Assembly: GCA_012269545.1 (NCBI GenBank)
Contig: JAAXKB010000017.1
Coordinates: 45,366 to 109,365, forward strand
DNA: 64,000 bases
Origin: Gammaproteobacteria bacterium
Lineage (GTDB): Bacteria > Pseudomonadota > Gammaproteobacteria > Pseudomonadales > Azotimanducaceae
Reading direction: 5' to 3'
The notes below the pieces were generated by a model that saw nothing but the letters and a program-made list of their open reading frames with translations, ran no database searches and was not told where the DNA came from. The stretch's first letter is position 1. Every line of letters begins with the position of its first letter. Positions 40,301 to 50,318 of the stretch are shown one piece after another. The position numbers and the translations under genes are program-made.

Positions 40301-41622
40301 GCGACAGTCATTGACTCAAGCAATAGGCTAGGCGCACGAATACTGCTCCTAATGTCAATGTCATCGGCAAGCCCCACAATGTTCAGCAACATGTCTTTCA
40401 AATTTCCAGCAAGCGTGAACTCTGCCACCGGATAGGATATTTCACCGTTTTCAACCCAGAACCCGGAAGCACCCCGCGAGTAATCGCCAGTCACACCGTT
40501 AACTCCTTGCCCCATCAACTCGGTTATGAGTAATCCTGTCCCCATCTGACCCATTAGCTCCTCGTGAGGAACCATTGGAGCCTTGAGATGAAGATTGTGC
40601 ACTCCTCCGGCGTTCCCAGTTGTCTGCATGCCCAGTTTGCGGGCGGAATAGGTTGAAAGGATGTAACTCTTCAATCTACCGTTCTCGACGAAAACATTAT
40701 CGCGGGTTGCCACGCCGTCGCCATCAAAGTAAGCACTTGCTAACCCGCCAGCCATTACAGGGTCTTCCTGCAGGCTCAGCCAGTCTGGGAGAACCTGTTG
40801 CTCCAGCGACCCCAGCAAAAACGAGGCCTGACGATATTGAGCGCCGCCACTGATCGCGCCATTGAGATGACCGATCAATCCGGCGGCGAGGTTCGGCGCT
40901 AACATAACCGGGTATTTGCCAGTAGGCGCCTTCCGTGGCGACAACCGTTTGACCGTGCGTTCTCCTGCCTTTCTGCCCACGTCCGCCGCAGCTTCCAAGT
41001 CCTGCCAGCGACGCGACAGCGTATACCAGTAGTCGCGCTGCATCCCCTCATTGTCTTCGCCAATCACAACGCAACTCATGCTGTGACGCGTGCTGGGGTA
41101 GGCCCCAAGAAAGCCATTGCTGTTGCCGTATACCCGCAGAGCCTGCTGAGAGTTAATTTGAGCACCGTCCGAGTTGGTCAGTTTCCCATCCACCGCAAGA
41201 CCGGCTGTCTCGCATTCGATGGCCATAGCAGCGGCTTGTTCTGGTTCGATATCCCAGGGGTGATACAGATCTAACGCGATCGGAGTCGCCGGCATCAGAC
41301 TGGCGTCGGCCAGCCCACTGTACGGGTCTTCCTCGGTGTGTTTGGCGATACCTTTTGCCGCCGCCACAGTCTCCCGGATCGCTGCCTCACTGCTATCTGT
41401 CGTGCTGGCAGAACCCTTGCGTTTGCCAAAATACAGCGTGATGCCGAAGCCTCGATCTTGATTAAACTCCAGATTTTCTAGCTCACCTTTGCGGACACTG
41501 ACCCCCAAACCCTGCTCCATGCTCACCGACACTTCGGCTTGATCGGAACCTTGCTTTTTTGCCTCGCTGAGAATTTTTTCAACCAACTCGGTCAATTCCT
41601 GCTGATGCTCTATAAACTCCAA
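40291..41622 (-). CDS. pmbA: Metalloprotease-related protein PmbA (TldE)
   Basis: PmbA (TldE) forms a heterodimer with TldD that cleaves small unstructured peptides, known from microcin B17 and CcdA processing. The 443-residue protein matches the family (VRKGELENLEFNQDRGFGITLYFGKRKGSAST near the start, GVTGDYSRGASGFWVENGEI near the end) and lacks the metal motif, as expected for the non-catalytic partner. Translation seems to start at a TTG (41622) with AAGGAA 8 bases upstream. Only 26 bases separate it from the divergent darP. Confidence 0.95.
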   Translation of the reverse strand: MEFIEHQQELTELVEKILSEAKKQGSDQAEVSVSMEQGLGVSVRKGELENLEFNQDRGFGITLYFGKRKGSASTTDSSEAAIRETVAAAKGIAKHTEEDPYSGLADASLMPATPIALDLYHPWDIEPEQAAAMAIECETAGLAVDGKLTNSDGAQINSQQALRVYGNSNGFLGAYPSTRHSMSCVVIGEDNEGMQRDYWYTLSRRWQDLEAAADVGRKAGERTVKRLSPRKAPTGKYPVMLAPNLAAGLIGHLNGAISGGAQYRQASFLLGSLEQQVLPDWLSLQEDPVMAGGLASAYFDGDGVATRDNVFVENGRLKSYILSTYSARKLGMQTTGNAGGVHNLHLKAPMVPHEELMGQMGTGLLITELMGQGVNGVTGDYSRGASGFWVENGEISYPVAEFTLAGNLKDMLLNIVGLADDIDIRSSIRAPSLLLESMTVAGQ

Positions 41623-41648
41623 TGCTTTGCTTCCTTTAAAATTACGTT

Positions 41649-42164
41649 ATGCACGAAGAACCCTCTAAATCTGCGCTAAAGCGCGAAGCCCAACGACTGC
41701 AAAAAATCGGCTTGCGCCTCACCCAGCTCAAACCCGACGTCAGGGCTCGCATCGATCTCCCCGAGGCCCTGCGACAGGCCATCGAAACCCATGCCACCAT
41801 CAAAAGCCGCGAGGGTGGCAGACGGCAGATGCAGTTTATCGGTAAACTGATGCGTAAGGTCGACACCGCGGCTATCGAAGCGCAACTCGCCGACATCGAC
41901 GGCCAGTCTGCCGCTGCCCGTCACTTTTTTCACAACCTAGAGCGATGGCGCGACACGCTCATCAATGACGCTGGTGCCCTCACACAATTCATTTCAGAAT
42001 ATCCCGGCGTCGAAAGACAAACCTTGCGGCAACTGGTAAACGCGGCGTCCGCCAATCGCCCTGCCGCCGGCCAAAATCCATCCGAGGCCCACAAACGGGC
42101 GCAGCGCGCCCTGTTTCAGTTCTTGCGTTCAACCCTGAGCGAACCAAACGAGAATCTGGATTAG
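41649..42164 (+). CDS. darP: Ribosome assembly protein DarP (YjgA, DUF615)
   Basis: DarP associates with late 50S assembly intermediates in E. coli. The 171-residue protein is strongly basic and helical, with the family patterns SKSALKREAQRLQKIGLRL, REGGRRQMQFIGKLMR and a C-terminal HKRAQRALFQFLR. The gene sits between the two halves of the TldD/PmbA pair, divergent from pmbA and convergent with tldD, an arrangement I recall from Pseudomonas. The function is assigned by family. Confidence 0.92.
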   Translation: MHEEPSKSALKREAQRLQKIGLRLTQLKPDVRARIDLPEALRQAIETHATIKSREGGRRQMQFIGKLMRKVDTAAIEAQLADIDGQSAAARHFFHNLERWRDTLINDAGALTQFISEYPGVERQTLRQLVNAASANRPAAGQNPSEAHKRAQRALFQFLRSTLSEPNENLD

Positions 42165-42199
42165 CTCGCCCGAAATACCCTAACCGCTCCATCGGGCGC

Positions 42200-43645
42200 T
42201 CAAGATGTGGCGGTGCCCCCAACAACAATCTCATCAACCTTTAAGGTTGGCTGCCCAACGCCGACCGGCACAGACTGTCCATCCTTACCGCAAACACCGA
42301 CGCCGCCATCTAAATTCAGGTCATTACCCACCATGGATATTCGGTTCATTACCTCCGGGCCACTACCGACCAGAGTGGCGCCCCGAATCGGCGCGGTGAC
42401 CTTACCATCTTCAATGCGATAAGCTTCTGTCGCCGAAAACACAAAGCGTCCGGATGTGATATCCACCGAACCTCCGCCAAAGTTGACGGCATAGATTCCA
42501 TTTTTTACAGATCGAATAATATCCTCCGGCGCATCTTGGCCGGGCAGCATGTACGTATTAGTCATGCGTGGCATAGGAACATGAGCATAGGACTGACGGC
42601 GGCCGTTGCCAGTGGCGGTAACATTCATTAGCCGCGAGTTGAGTTTGTCCTGCATGTAGCCCTTTAATACGCCATTTTCGATCAGTGTGGTCATCTGGGT
42701 TTGCGTGCCTTCGTCATCCACGCTCAAGGAACCGCGACGAGCCTCCAACGTGCCATCGTCAACCACTGTGCAAAGCGGCGAAGCAACCTGCTCACCGACC
42801 CTATTGGAAAAGGCGGAACTGCCTTTGCGATTAAAGTCACCCTCCAAACCGTGACCAACCGCTTCATGCAGTAACACCCCCGGCCAGCCGGGACCCAACA
42901 CGACAGGCATGGGACCCGCGGGCGCATCAACTGCCTCGAGATTAACCAACGCCATGCGCACGGCTTCTTTCGCTAAATTATCTGTCCAATCGTCTTCGGC
43001 CAAGGAATTCAAACTACGTCGTCCGCCACCGCCGGCATTACCGCGCTCTCTGCGGCCGCCGTGTTCAACAATCACCGACACATCGAATCGCACCAAGGGG
43101 CGGATGTCTGCTGCCAATGTACCGTCGCTCGCCATCACCAACATAGTTTCGTGGTTAGCCGAAACTCGCACGTTAACCTCCCGAACTCTTGGGTCCTGAG
43201 CCCGGGCAACTTGATCCACTCTTTGCAGAAGGCTGACTTTATCTTCATCACTCAAACTGCTGATTGGATCCGCAGCAGCGTAAAGCGACGGGTACGTTCT
43301 GACTTTGAAACTCGGCAGTCCGCGAGGGGCACCTGCACCAGCAATAGATTTGGCCGCCTTTGCAGCCTCTCTCAACCCGTCAAGGCGAATGTCTTCACTG
43401 TAGGCAAACCCTGTTTTTTCGCCAGCCAGCCCGCGAACGCCAATACCCGCTTCGACGCCAAACGAGCCGTCTTTGACGATGCCATCCTCTAAACCAAACG
43501 ATTCTCCGCGGGTGCTTTGAATAAACACCTCCCCGTAATCTACTTCGCGACCCAGAAGTGTGGCGATACTTTGCTCAATATCACCAAGACTCATGCCTCT
43601 TGCCTGCAACAATTGCTTCTCTACGGTTGCGACCACATCACTCAT
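42200..43645 (-). CDS. tldD: Metalloprotease TldD
   Basis: TldD is the catalytic subunit of the TldD/TldE protease. The 481-residue protein carries the metal motif HEAVGH at residues 260-265 followed by GLEGDF, and the glycine-rich region [12 protein letters not shown] near the end. It is last in the run mreBCD-maf-rng-yhdP-tldD, 72 bases after yhdP. Its partner gene pmbA is on the other side of darP. Metal and cleft residues look intact. Confidence 0.97.
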   Translation of the reverse strand: MSDVVATVEKQLLQARGMSLGDIEQSIATLLGREVDYGEVFIQSTRGESFGLEDGIVKDGSFGVEAGIGVRGLAGEKTGFAYSEDIRLDGLREAAKAAKSIAGAGAPRGLPSFKVRTYPSLYAAADPISSLSDEDKVSLLQRVDQVARAQDPRVREVNVRVSANHETMLVMASDGTLAADIRPLVRFDVSVIVEHGGRRERGNAGGGGRRSLNSLAEDDWTDNLAKEAVRMALVNLEAVDAPAGPMPVVLGPGWPGVLLHEAVGHGLEGDFNRKGSSAFSNRVGEQVASPLCTVVDDGTLEARRGSLSVDDEGTQTQMTTLIENGVLKGYMQDKLNSRLMNVTATGNGRRQSYAHVPMPRMTNTYMLPGQDAPEDIIRSVKNGIYAVNFGGGSVDITSGRFVFSATEAYRIEDGKVTAPIRGATLVGSGPEVMNRISMVGNDLNLDGGVGVCGKDGQSVPVGVGQPTLKVDEIVVGGTATS

Positions 43646-43717
43646 AGCTTAGGAGCCTTATCGGTTGTTTTTGTTTACGACTGCGCTGGGCAGTCTGAAT
43701 TCAGACCGGCAAGTCAT

Positions 43718-46700
43718 TCAAGGAGACGGCGAAACCGATTCGCCGCCAGAGCCCTGAGGCTTCAGCAAATCGGGCGACAGGCGTTCTCCCGCCGAATCCG
43801 TCTCCTCAATGTCTTGATTGAACAGCTCGGTGAAAACCACGTCCGGCTCATCTAATGGGCCTGTTATTGAGAACTTTGCAGAACTCATGCGTTCAATCGG
43901 TTTGCGGAACACTCGCTCTCCAACGGCTACTCCGATTCCCGCCAATGGGTTAACGAGAGCCAAGTATGCGGCGTACCACGGCAGGTTGTCACTTACCGGC
44001 AATGTGACAATCATTTCAGCATCCAGCAGGTCGTTGCGTAAATCAACTTTGCCGCCTAACTCATAGCGGGATGAGGTGCTTTTTACGATCAGATTCTTAG
44101 TGAAACGCACCGTCTGATCCTCCAACTGAATATCCGCATACGTCTCTTCGAAACTGATGCCGTCACCCACCACATCAGAAAAATCTAGGCTGACCCTTTT
44201 GGTTAAGGCTGTGATATTGAACAGACTGACTGCACGTAAACCGGCAGCACCGGTCTCTACCTCAAGAAAGCGGCCGCTATTCGCTTTAAATGACAGTTCG
44301 CCCTCGCTGCTTTCAACCTTAAGATTTGCTGGCGAACCCGACCAACTCAAGTTGCCCGATAGAGAAGCCGACTCGGTCGTCATCATCGGCGCATAATCCC
44401 AGAGAGGCAGCGTTTGCGCCAAATCGCCCATCAACGCAGTGCCGGAAAACGCGCTGCGATTTTCCTCCAAATCCCAAAACACAGCGCTGTCTACTATGTC
44501 CAGCCCGTTGACTTGCACATCCTGTAGATCAAAACGAACGCCATGATCCTGCGGCGCAATGTCAAACTTCCAGCGACCAAAGGGCTCTTGATCAATAAAC
44601 AGCTCGTTGATAAAAACCGAAGCGCGAGGCAATGCCCTGCCAACGCTTATATCGACCGGATCCAAATTCCCTTGAAATCCATTGTTGGGGACGTCGGACC
44701 CTGGAAGACGGAGAGTCAGCAGGTTTATATCGAGGGAATTGGGGTCAGACAAATCAACGCTGCCAGACACATCGGCACCGCGAAGCTCAAAAAACACAGA
44801 GTCCGCGCTGCCCTGACCGTTTAACTGAAGATCGGTAAAGTTCAGGTCATTCACTACAAGCTCGCCAACCTCGAGCGCTCGGATCTGCCAGTCAAACGGC
44901 AAATTGATAACAGGGTCGCCATCAGAGGATACCCAGTCCGCCAAATCCAATGTCGCTAGCCGACCGTTCACCACTACCCCAAAATAGGCCGCTTGGAGCG
45001 GCAACGGTTCTGCATGAATTCCAACGCCGCCATGGGTAATGGTTAATCCCTCACCATCACGCATGAATAACCTGCCCTGGGTGCCCGCATATCGCCAACT
45101 GGCGCGCTGATAGTCATCGAAAAAAGCTAACTCAAACGTGCTCGGAGATCGAACCTTCACCCCTTTACCAAACTCGCCGGGCAGCGCGACCGCCATGTCT
45201 TCTAGGTCGGTTTCCACCTGCAAACGTGCCGTTGACGAACCATCCATAGCGATCTGCAGCGCGGCGATAAAGTCTGCGCGGCCTGCCAACAAAGACGATT
45301 GGGGCAGCGCGGCGACACGAAAGAGGTCTTCGGCAGCAAGGCTGCCGGTCAAACGAAAGTTTATGTCTTCCTCATCATATGACATATCCACCGTTACCGG
45401 CTTGTCAAACAGCTTTCCGCGGGCGTTTCCCTGCAAGTTATGAGGCAGTGAAAATCGCTGTTGCCCCGAGAGTTGCTGCCAATCTAGGCGATAGTTCGGC
45501 ATCTGGAAGTCCACCGATTCAAACTCGGTTTCGAGGTTGATTTGCAGACGCTGATCATTGGTCAGATCTGCCACAAGGGGCACCTGAAGTTCCGCGATGA
45601 CATTGATGTCACCCCGAGCATCCCATTCCGGCGTTACGAAACGCAATGACTGCTGCAACGGTGAATTACGGATCAAACTCAGAATCGAAGCGGCTTGAGA
45701 TTGCCTCGCTATGCGCAAAAACGATAGGCCCTGATTGGCATCAACATGAATTTCAGCACCGCCAACCAGTAGGCCCCCGGTTTCTCCCTGACTTAATTCC
45801 GCGTACGTATGCCGTCCGGCCACATGCAGCGAGCCAGTAGCTTCGTTCAGCGTGGGCCAATCGTCCCTGTAACGAATGTTTGCCTCACTAAAATCGCCAA
45901 TAAGTTCGAAGCGGCGGCTGGTAATGTCGCCTGGCGGCACGTGAATCTGACCATGGTGTGCAGCTACTACATTTTTGAAATCCCCGGCCAGTGGAGCCTG
46001 AGTTAACCACTGACGCAAGCCGTCTCTGAGTTTGTAAGGAACGAACCGTTGCTGCCCCGCCGGCACACCCATTTCATTCACCTGAAGATTCACCGTTACG
46101 CGCTGCTCGTATCGTGCTCGTGGACGGCTGGTCGCAAACCCGCCGCTAATTAAACTCCCGTCAGAAGCAGCACGAATATTCTCGCCTCGAACCGAGGCAT
46201 AACCCGGACGAAACAGCAGCATCAGATCACCAGATACATCCTCAAGGTCCCACGCATTTGTGAAGAGCTCCGGAAACTGCATGGTGACGGCCTCCCCGGT
46301 CACCCGAAGACCCATTTGCTGAAGGTCGCCGAAAACTTCAGCTTGGCTGTTGGTAATTGACGGTGCACCACGATATGCGGAGAGACTGACTGCATTCGCC
46401 TGAGCCCAAAACTCAAGACCATCGGCGCCGTAACTGGCGATCAGCTGCTCAATGTCTGCCCTAACATTCAAGCCAGCGATCCATTCACCAACCACTTGAT
46501 CGGATGACAGCACACCATTGGCAAAATCTGTGAAAGAGCCCAGAGCGAGACCCGCCATCCTTGCGCGGAAGCGCGGCACATCATCATCAAATAGTGCATC
46601 AGAAAGCGTTTGCCCGAACAAATTTGTGCGGTTGATTTCAACAACTAACGGCGGTAATTCGAAGGGTTCCACGGCATCGGAATCGAGAACGGCCTGCAGT

Positions 46701-47641
46701 TTCGCCAACACAAATTCTTGGTCATCAATCAGCGAGATCTCAGTACGCAAGGATGCAGAACTGCCGCTTTTCAAAAAGGGGGAGTCCATCAGGTGCACGG
46801 TCGCATGCAGGACCCCTTCCCCTGCTGGCTGATCATCTCCAGCAACCTCATAACCCCACCAGTGGCCTCGGGACACATCCAGAGTCATACCGCCGGCTTC
46901 AAGCAACCCCGAAGGCAACACCAATTGTCCCTTCGCCTCAAACCATGTGTCTTTTAAGGATTGGTCTCGGTCTGGAACAGAATCTGGTGATCGCTTTAAA
47001 TTGTAGGTCATCGACAATTGTTGCCGTTTTGACTGCGCGATTGGACTTAAGACCGACGCTCGACCTTGGATCTTCTGGCGATCATTTACCAGGCTCAACG
47101 AAACCTCGTATTGAAACTGTTTCCCTGAACGCTCCGCAACTAGGTCAAATGATGAATCAAGGTATTCGCTGGCATTGACGATTTGCTGAAAATCGATATT
47201 CAAGGGCTGATCTTGACTGTTTTTGAGCTGCCAACCCGTGCCGGAGTGGACTACAACGACCTCGCCGCTTTGGCTGTAGAAGCGTCGCAGCACCCATGAC
47301 CCACTGAGGACGCTGCGAAAAAAATCCAGCTCAACATACACATTACGCAGATTGCCAGCAGGAAATACCACGCGCTCAGCACGCAACACCGGATTAAAAC
47401 CCTGCCAATCGCCCGCAGCCCCGACCACTTCGGCCCGCAAGGGCAGCAAGGATTGATTTATCTGTGGTCTCAACCATTCAATCGAATGCAATGCCAAGCG
47501 TCCTGCGACTTGCATCACTGCAAGGAGACACACAAAGGCCGTGACCAATATCACCAGACGTCGAGTCCACTGCAACAGCTTACGATGCCATTCGCTTTGT
47601 GGCCCTACCGAATCCGCAGAATTGGACACTGACGAGTTCAA
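43718..47641 (-). CDS. yhdP: AsmA-like transport protein YhdP
   Basis: YhdP is a very large inner-membrane-anchored, mostly periplasmic beta protein of the AsmA/VPS13-like family that helps carry phospholipids to the outer membrane. One N-terminal membrane helix (RLVILVTAFVCLLAVMQVAG) precedes about 1,250 residues of beta-rich repeats and the conserved C-terminal DUF3971/AsmA region (FNITALTKRVSLDFSDVVGDGISFEETYADI). I place the start at the TTG at 47641, with AAGGG about 7 bases upstream and 10 bases after the rng stop; an ATG at 47686 would overlap rng by 35 bases. The product is then about 1,307 residues. Confidence 0.9.
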   Translation of the reverse strand: MNSSVSNSADSVGPQSEWHRKLLQWTRRLVILVTAFVCLLAVMQVAGRLALHSIEWLRPQINQSLLPLRAEVVGAAGDWQGFNPVLRAERVVFPAGNLRNVYVELDFFRSVLSGSWVLRRFYSQSGEVVVVHSGTGWQLKNSQDQPLNIDFQQIVNASEYLDSSFDLVAERSGKQFQYEVSLSLVNDRQKIQGRASVLSPIAQSKRQQLSMTYNLKRSPDSVPDRDQSLKDTWFEAKGQLVLPSGLLEAGGMTLDVSRGHWWGYEVAGDDQPAGEGVLHATVHLMDSPFLKSGSSASLRTEISLIDDQEFVLAKLQAVLDSDAVEPFELPPLVVEINRTNLFGQTLSDALFDDDVPRFRARMAGLALGSFTDFANGVLSSDQVVGEWIAGLNVRADIEQLIASYGADGLEFWAQANAVSLSAYRGAPSITNSQAEVFGDLQQMGLRVTGEAVTMQFPELFTNAWDLEDVSGDLMLLFRPGYASVRGENIRAASDGSLISGGFATSRPRARYEQRVTVNLQVNEMGVPAGQQRFVPYKLRDGLRQWLTQAPLAGDFKNVVAAHHGQIHVPPGDITSRRFELIGDFSEANIRYRDDWPTLNEATGSLHVAGRHTYAELSQGETGGLLVGGAEIHVDANQGLSFLRIARQSQAASILSLIRNSPLQQSLRFVTPEWDARGDINVIAELQVPLVADLTNDQRLQINLETEFESVDFQMPNYRLDWQQLSGQQRFSLPHNLQGNARGKLFDKPVTVDMSYDEEDINFRLTGSLAAEDLFRVAALPQSSLLAGRADFIAALQIAMDGSSTARLQVETDLEDMAVALPGEFGKGVKVRSPSTFELAFFDDYQRASWRYAGTQGRLFMRDGEGLTITHGGVGIHAEPLPLQAAYFGVVVNGRLATLDLADWVSSDGDPVINLPFDWQIRALEVGELVVNDLNFTDLQLNGQGSADSVFFELRGADVSGSVDLSDPNSLDINLLTLRLPGSDVPNNGFQGNLDPVDISVGRALPRASVFINELFIDQEPFGRWKFDIAPQDHGVRFDLQDVQVNGLDIVDSAVFWDLEENRSAFSGTALMGDLAQTLPLWDYAPMMTTESASLSGNLSWSGSPANLKVESSEGELSFKANSGRFLEVETGAAGLRAVSLFNITALTKRVSLDFSDVVGDGISFEETYADIQLEDQTVRFTKNLIVKSTSSRYELGGKVDLRNDLLDAEMIVTLPVSDNLPWYAAYLALVNPLAGIGVAVGERVFRKPIERMSSAKFSITGPLDEPDVVFTELFNQDIEETDSAGERLSPDLLKPQGSGGESVSPSP

Positions 47642-47651
47642 AAGAGCACCC

Positions 47652-49163
47652 TTAAATCGACCGACCTGGGACAAACACCAAGTCAAATTGATCGTAACGG
47701 TAGGCTGAGTCGACCGCCAATCTCACGTCGTGACCCAGCTTCGCCACTAACGATTGATAAACCGAGGCTTCTTCGTCAAGCAAGCGATCAACTACTGCTG
47801 CATTGCTGGTCAGAATATACGCGCCGTTTTTGTCGGCAGTTGCTGCCCTTGGACCATTCACGTCGGCCCGATGTTCTGCGGCGATTGCACGAAAAATCTC
47901 CATGCACGTTGATTCCGCAGTTTTGACATAGCCCGAGCCATTGCAGTGGCTGCAACCCCCGCACATTACTTGCGTCAAACTCTCTCTTGTGCGTTTCCGG
48001 CTCAACTGAACCAGCCCTAAAAAAGAAAAGCCCTCTACTTGGCTTTTTGCCGGATCCCGAGCCAACGCTTCGCGAAGTTTAGTCAGGACGCTTTCCTGAT
48101 GCCCAGCATCCTTCATATCAATAAAATCGATCACAATGATGCCGCCGAGATTGCGCAGTCGCAGCTGCCGCGGAATGCTTGCAGCCGCCTCCATGTTAGT
48201 AATAAAGGCCGTTTCCTCTAAGTTTTTCGTACCCAGAAACCCAGCGGTATTAACGTCGATACTGGTCAACGCCTCTGTCTGTTCAATCACCAAAGTTCCG
48301 CCGCTGTTCAGGCGAACCGTGGGTTCTAACGCGGCCAACAATTCTCGCTCGATATTGTGCAGCTCAAACATTGGCTCGGCATCAGTATACAACCGCAGCC
48401 TGTCAACGTAGTCAGGAGCATATTGATTCAGATAGTCGTGGAGTCGCTGATGTATGTCTGCATCATTGACGAAGATAGCCGCGGTTTCACTACCGACCAA
48501 ATCTCGGACCAAACGTGTCTGAATTGGGAGTTCCTGAAAGACCTGGCGAGGGGCTTTGGCGCCTTCAGCAGTTTTAACCACCCGAGCCCACTGACGCAGC
48601 AAGTGGTTGAAATCATCGTTCAATGAAGAGGCCGGTGAGCCCTCCGACAGCGTTCGGGCAATCAGCCCCATATCGGAACCCTCAGCTAAAGGCCGCAGCA
48701 GCTTAAAAAGTCGGAGGCGTTCCCTTTCGTCCGTTATTTTCTGCGACAGACCAACTTGATCCCCCCTTGGCATCAACACTAAGTATTTCGATGCAAGTGC
48801 AAGGTTCGTCGAGAGCCGAGCGCCCTTGGTCCCCATGGGATCACGCTGAACCTGAACCAGAAGTTCTTGTCCATCGTGCAGCAGATCCCGAATGCCTAAC
48901 TTATGTCCATCCGAATCGTTGGCCGTTGCCACGAGCGCGCGACTGATATCTGATGCATGGAGAAACCCCGGGCGCTCAAGGCCAATGTCAACAAAGGCGG
49001 CCTGCATTCCCGGAATCACCCTTACCACTTTGCCCAGATAGATGTTGCCCGTCGAGCTATAGCCAGCCGCACGCGCCAAATGAACTTCTTCAACGGCGCC
49101 GTCTTTCACCAACGCAACCCGCGATTCAAATGGTGATACGTCAATCAGCAGTTCTTCAGGCAC
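47652..49163 (-). CDS. rng: Ribonuclease G
   Basis: RNase G is a single-strand endoribonuclease that matures the 16S rRNA 5' end and decays some mRNAs. The 503-residue protein has the S1 domain (GNIYLGKVVRVIPGMQAAFVDIGLERPGFLH, about residues 38-68), the DNase I-like catalytic domain with the metal residues in LTSIDVNTAGF and IVIDFIDM, and the zinc-link cysteines in CSHCNGSG. Unlike RNase E it has no long scaffold tail. Start is a GTG (49161-49163) overlapping the maf stop. Confidence 0.96.
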   Translation of the reverse strand: MPEELLIDVSPFESRVALVKDGAVEEVHLARAAGYSSTGNIYLGKVVRVIPGMQAAFVDIGLERPGFLHASDISRALVATANDSDGHKLGIRDLLHDGQELLVQVQRDPMGTKGARLSTNLALASKYLVLMPRGDQVGLSQKITDERERLRLFKLLRPLAEGSDMGLIARTLSEGSPASSLNDDFNHLLRQWARVVKTAEGAKAPRQVFQELPIQTRLVRDLVGSETAAIFVNDADIHQRLHDYLNQYAPDYVDRLRLYTDAEPMFELHNIERELLAALEPTVRLNSGGTLVIEQTEALTSIDVNTAGFLGTKNLEETAFITNMEAAASIPRQLRLRNLGGIIVIDFIDMKDAGHQESVLTKLREALARDPAKSQVEGFSFLGLVQLSRKRTRESLTQVMCGGCSHCNGSGYVKTAESTCMEIFRAIAAEHRADVNGPRAATADKNGAYILTSNAAVVDRLLDEEASVYQSLVAKLGHDVRLAVDSAYRYDQFDLVFVPGRSI

Positions 49164-49749
49164 GTTGTCGCTCCGACCACGTATCGAAACCCGCCCGGAT
49201 TAAGAGTTGCTCTGTTTCCGCCATAGGCAGTCCAATGATGCTGCTGTAGCTGCCTTCAATACGCTCAACGAAAATCCCACCAAAGCCCTGCAGCGCATAG
49301 GAACCCGCTTTATCTTGAGGCTCACCAGTCATCCAGTAGGCCTTGGCTTCACGGCGCGAAACAGAGCGGAACAGGACATCGCTGGTTACCACATCGCTCC
49401 ACGTCTCTTCGCCGTTGTGTAGAGCGATCCCCGTTGCGACCTGATGGGTGCGGCCTGAAAGCTGCAGCAACATGTCGATGCAATGCGCCTCGTTCTCCGG
49501 CTTTCCGAGTAATTTATCTTCAATGCAAACAATGGTATCGGCCCCTAAGCTCAAATAGCCCGGTCGCCACGACGCTTGCGCCTTACTTTGCGCAAGCCGT
49601 CGCACGTAGTTGACCGCGTTTTCACCGGCCCGCGGCGTTTCATCAACGTCAGCGGGCTCTATTTCAAAGGTGAGACCCATCTGAGTTAGTAAGTCTGAAC
49701 GTCGCGGAGACTTGGAAGCCAGCAACAGGCGGATATCGCAGGTCACCAT
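49156..49749 (-). CDS. maf: Maf-family nucleotide pyrophosphatase (YhdE type)
   Basis: Maf proteins hydrolyse noncanonical or excess nucleoside triphosphates; the YhdE type prefers dTTP/UTP. From the ATG at 49749 the product has 197 residues and the family motifs ASKSPRRSDLLTQMGL, GADTIV and QDKAGSYALQGFGG. The open frame reaches 49851 inside mreD but that extension does not fit the family. The start codon overlaps the mreD stop by one base, and the gene is followed by rng in the usual mre order. Confidence 0.93.
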   Translation of the reverse strand: MVTCDIRLLLASKSPRRSDLLTQMGLTFEIEPADVDETPRAGENAVNYVRRLAQSKAQASWRPGYLSLGADTIVCIEDKLLGKPENEAHCIDMLLQLSGRTHQVATGIALHNGEETWSDVVTSDVLFRSVSRREAKAYWMTGEPQDKAGSYALQGFGGIFVERIEGSYSSIIGLPMAETEQLLIRAGFDTWSERQRA

Positions 49750-50318
49750 CAGTTGCGCAGCGCAGTGCCACGGAAGCGTTGTCCGATCCAATGATACAGC
49801 GGCCATATGAGCGTACTGCTCACAGCAAGGGTCAGCGGCTGTAGATCCCACGCCTGGTGCAATACCGTGTTGTGGACATAACTGCGGAAAATCTCACTAA
49901 CAAATACCATCATAAAAACCATAATCATTTGCTGCGAAAGGGTCTGCAAATGTAAGCGGTCCCTAAAGCGCAGCAGATAGAAGGCGATCGCCGCGAAAAT
50001 GGCACCATTTACGCCGAAAGGATCACCCAATAGCACGTCCGCGTAGAACCCTAACAGCCAGACAGCAAACAACACGCGCCGCGTCGTCGTACCTTCATCT
50101 GTCGCCCGTTTTGCAAACAAATTTCTGAACAACGCGCCGCGAAAATGGGGAACCAGCTGCACCCACAAAACCAAGGCAAGCAACAGCCACTGCGGCCGCC
50201 AGTACGAAATCCAATCCGCGAAGGAGTCTGGCAGGTGAAATACGCTGAACACCATACTCAGCAAGATGAGCACAGTCATGCCTTGGCCCCCAGAACGCAC
50301 TTCAGGACTCTCCCTCAT
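49749..50318 (-). CDS. mreD: Rod shape-determining protein MreD
   Basis: MreD is a polytopic inner-membrane partner of MreC and MreB in the elongation machinery. The 189-residue protein has about five hydrophobic segments (LLLALVLWVQLV, FAVWLLGFYADVLLG with the conserved DVLLGDPFGVNG region, MIMVFMMVFVSEIF). The start ATG at 50318 overlaps mreC by 17 bases; a later ATG at 50279 is possible and would remove 13 residues. Sequence conservation is low but the place between mreC and maf is decisive. Confidence 0.92.
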   Translation of the reverse strand: MRESPEVRSGGQGMTVLILLSMVFSVFHLPDSFADWISYWRPQWLLLALVLWVQLVPHFRGALFRNLFAKRATDEGTTTRRVLFAVWLLGFYADVLLGDPFGVNGAIFAAIAFYLLRFRDRLHLQTLSQQMIMVFMMVFVSEIFRSYVHNTVLHQAWDLQPLTLAVSSTLIWPLYHWIGQRFRGTALRN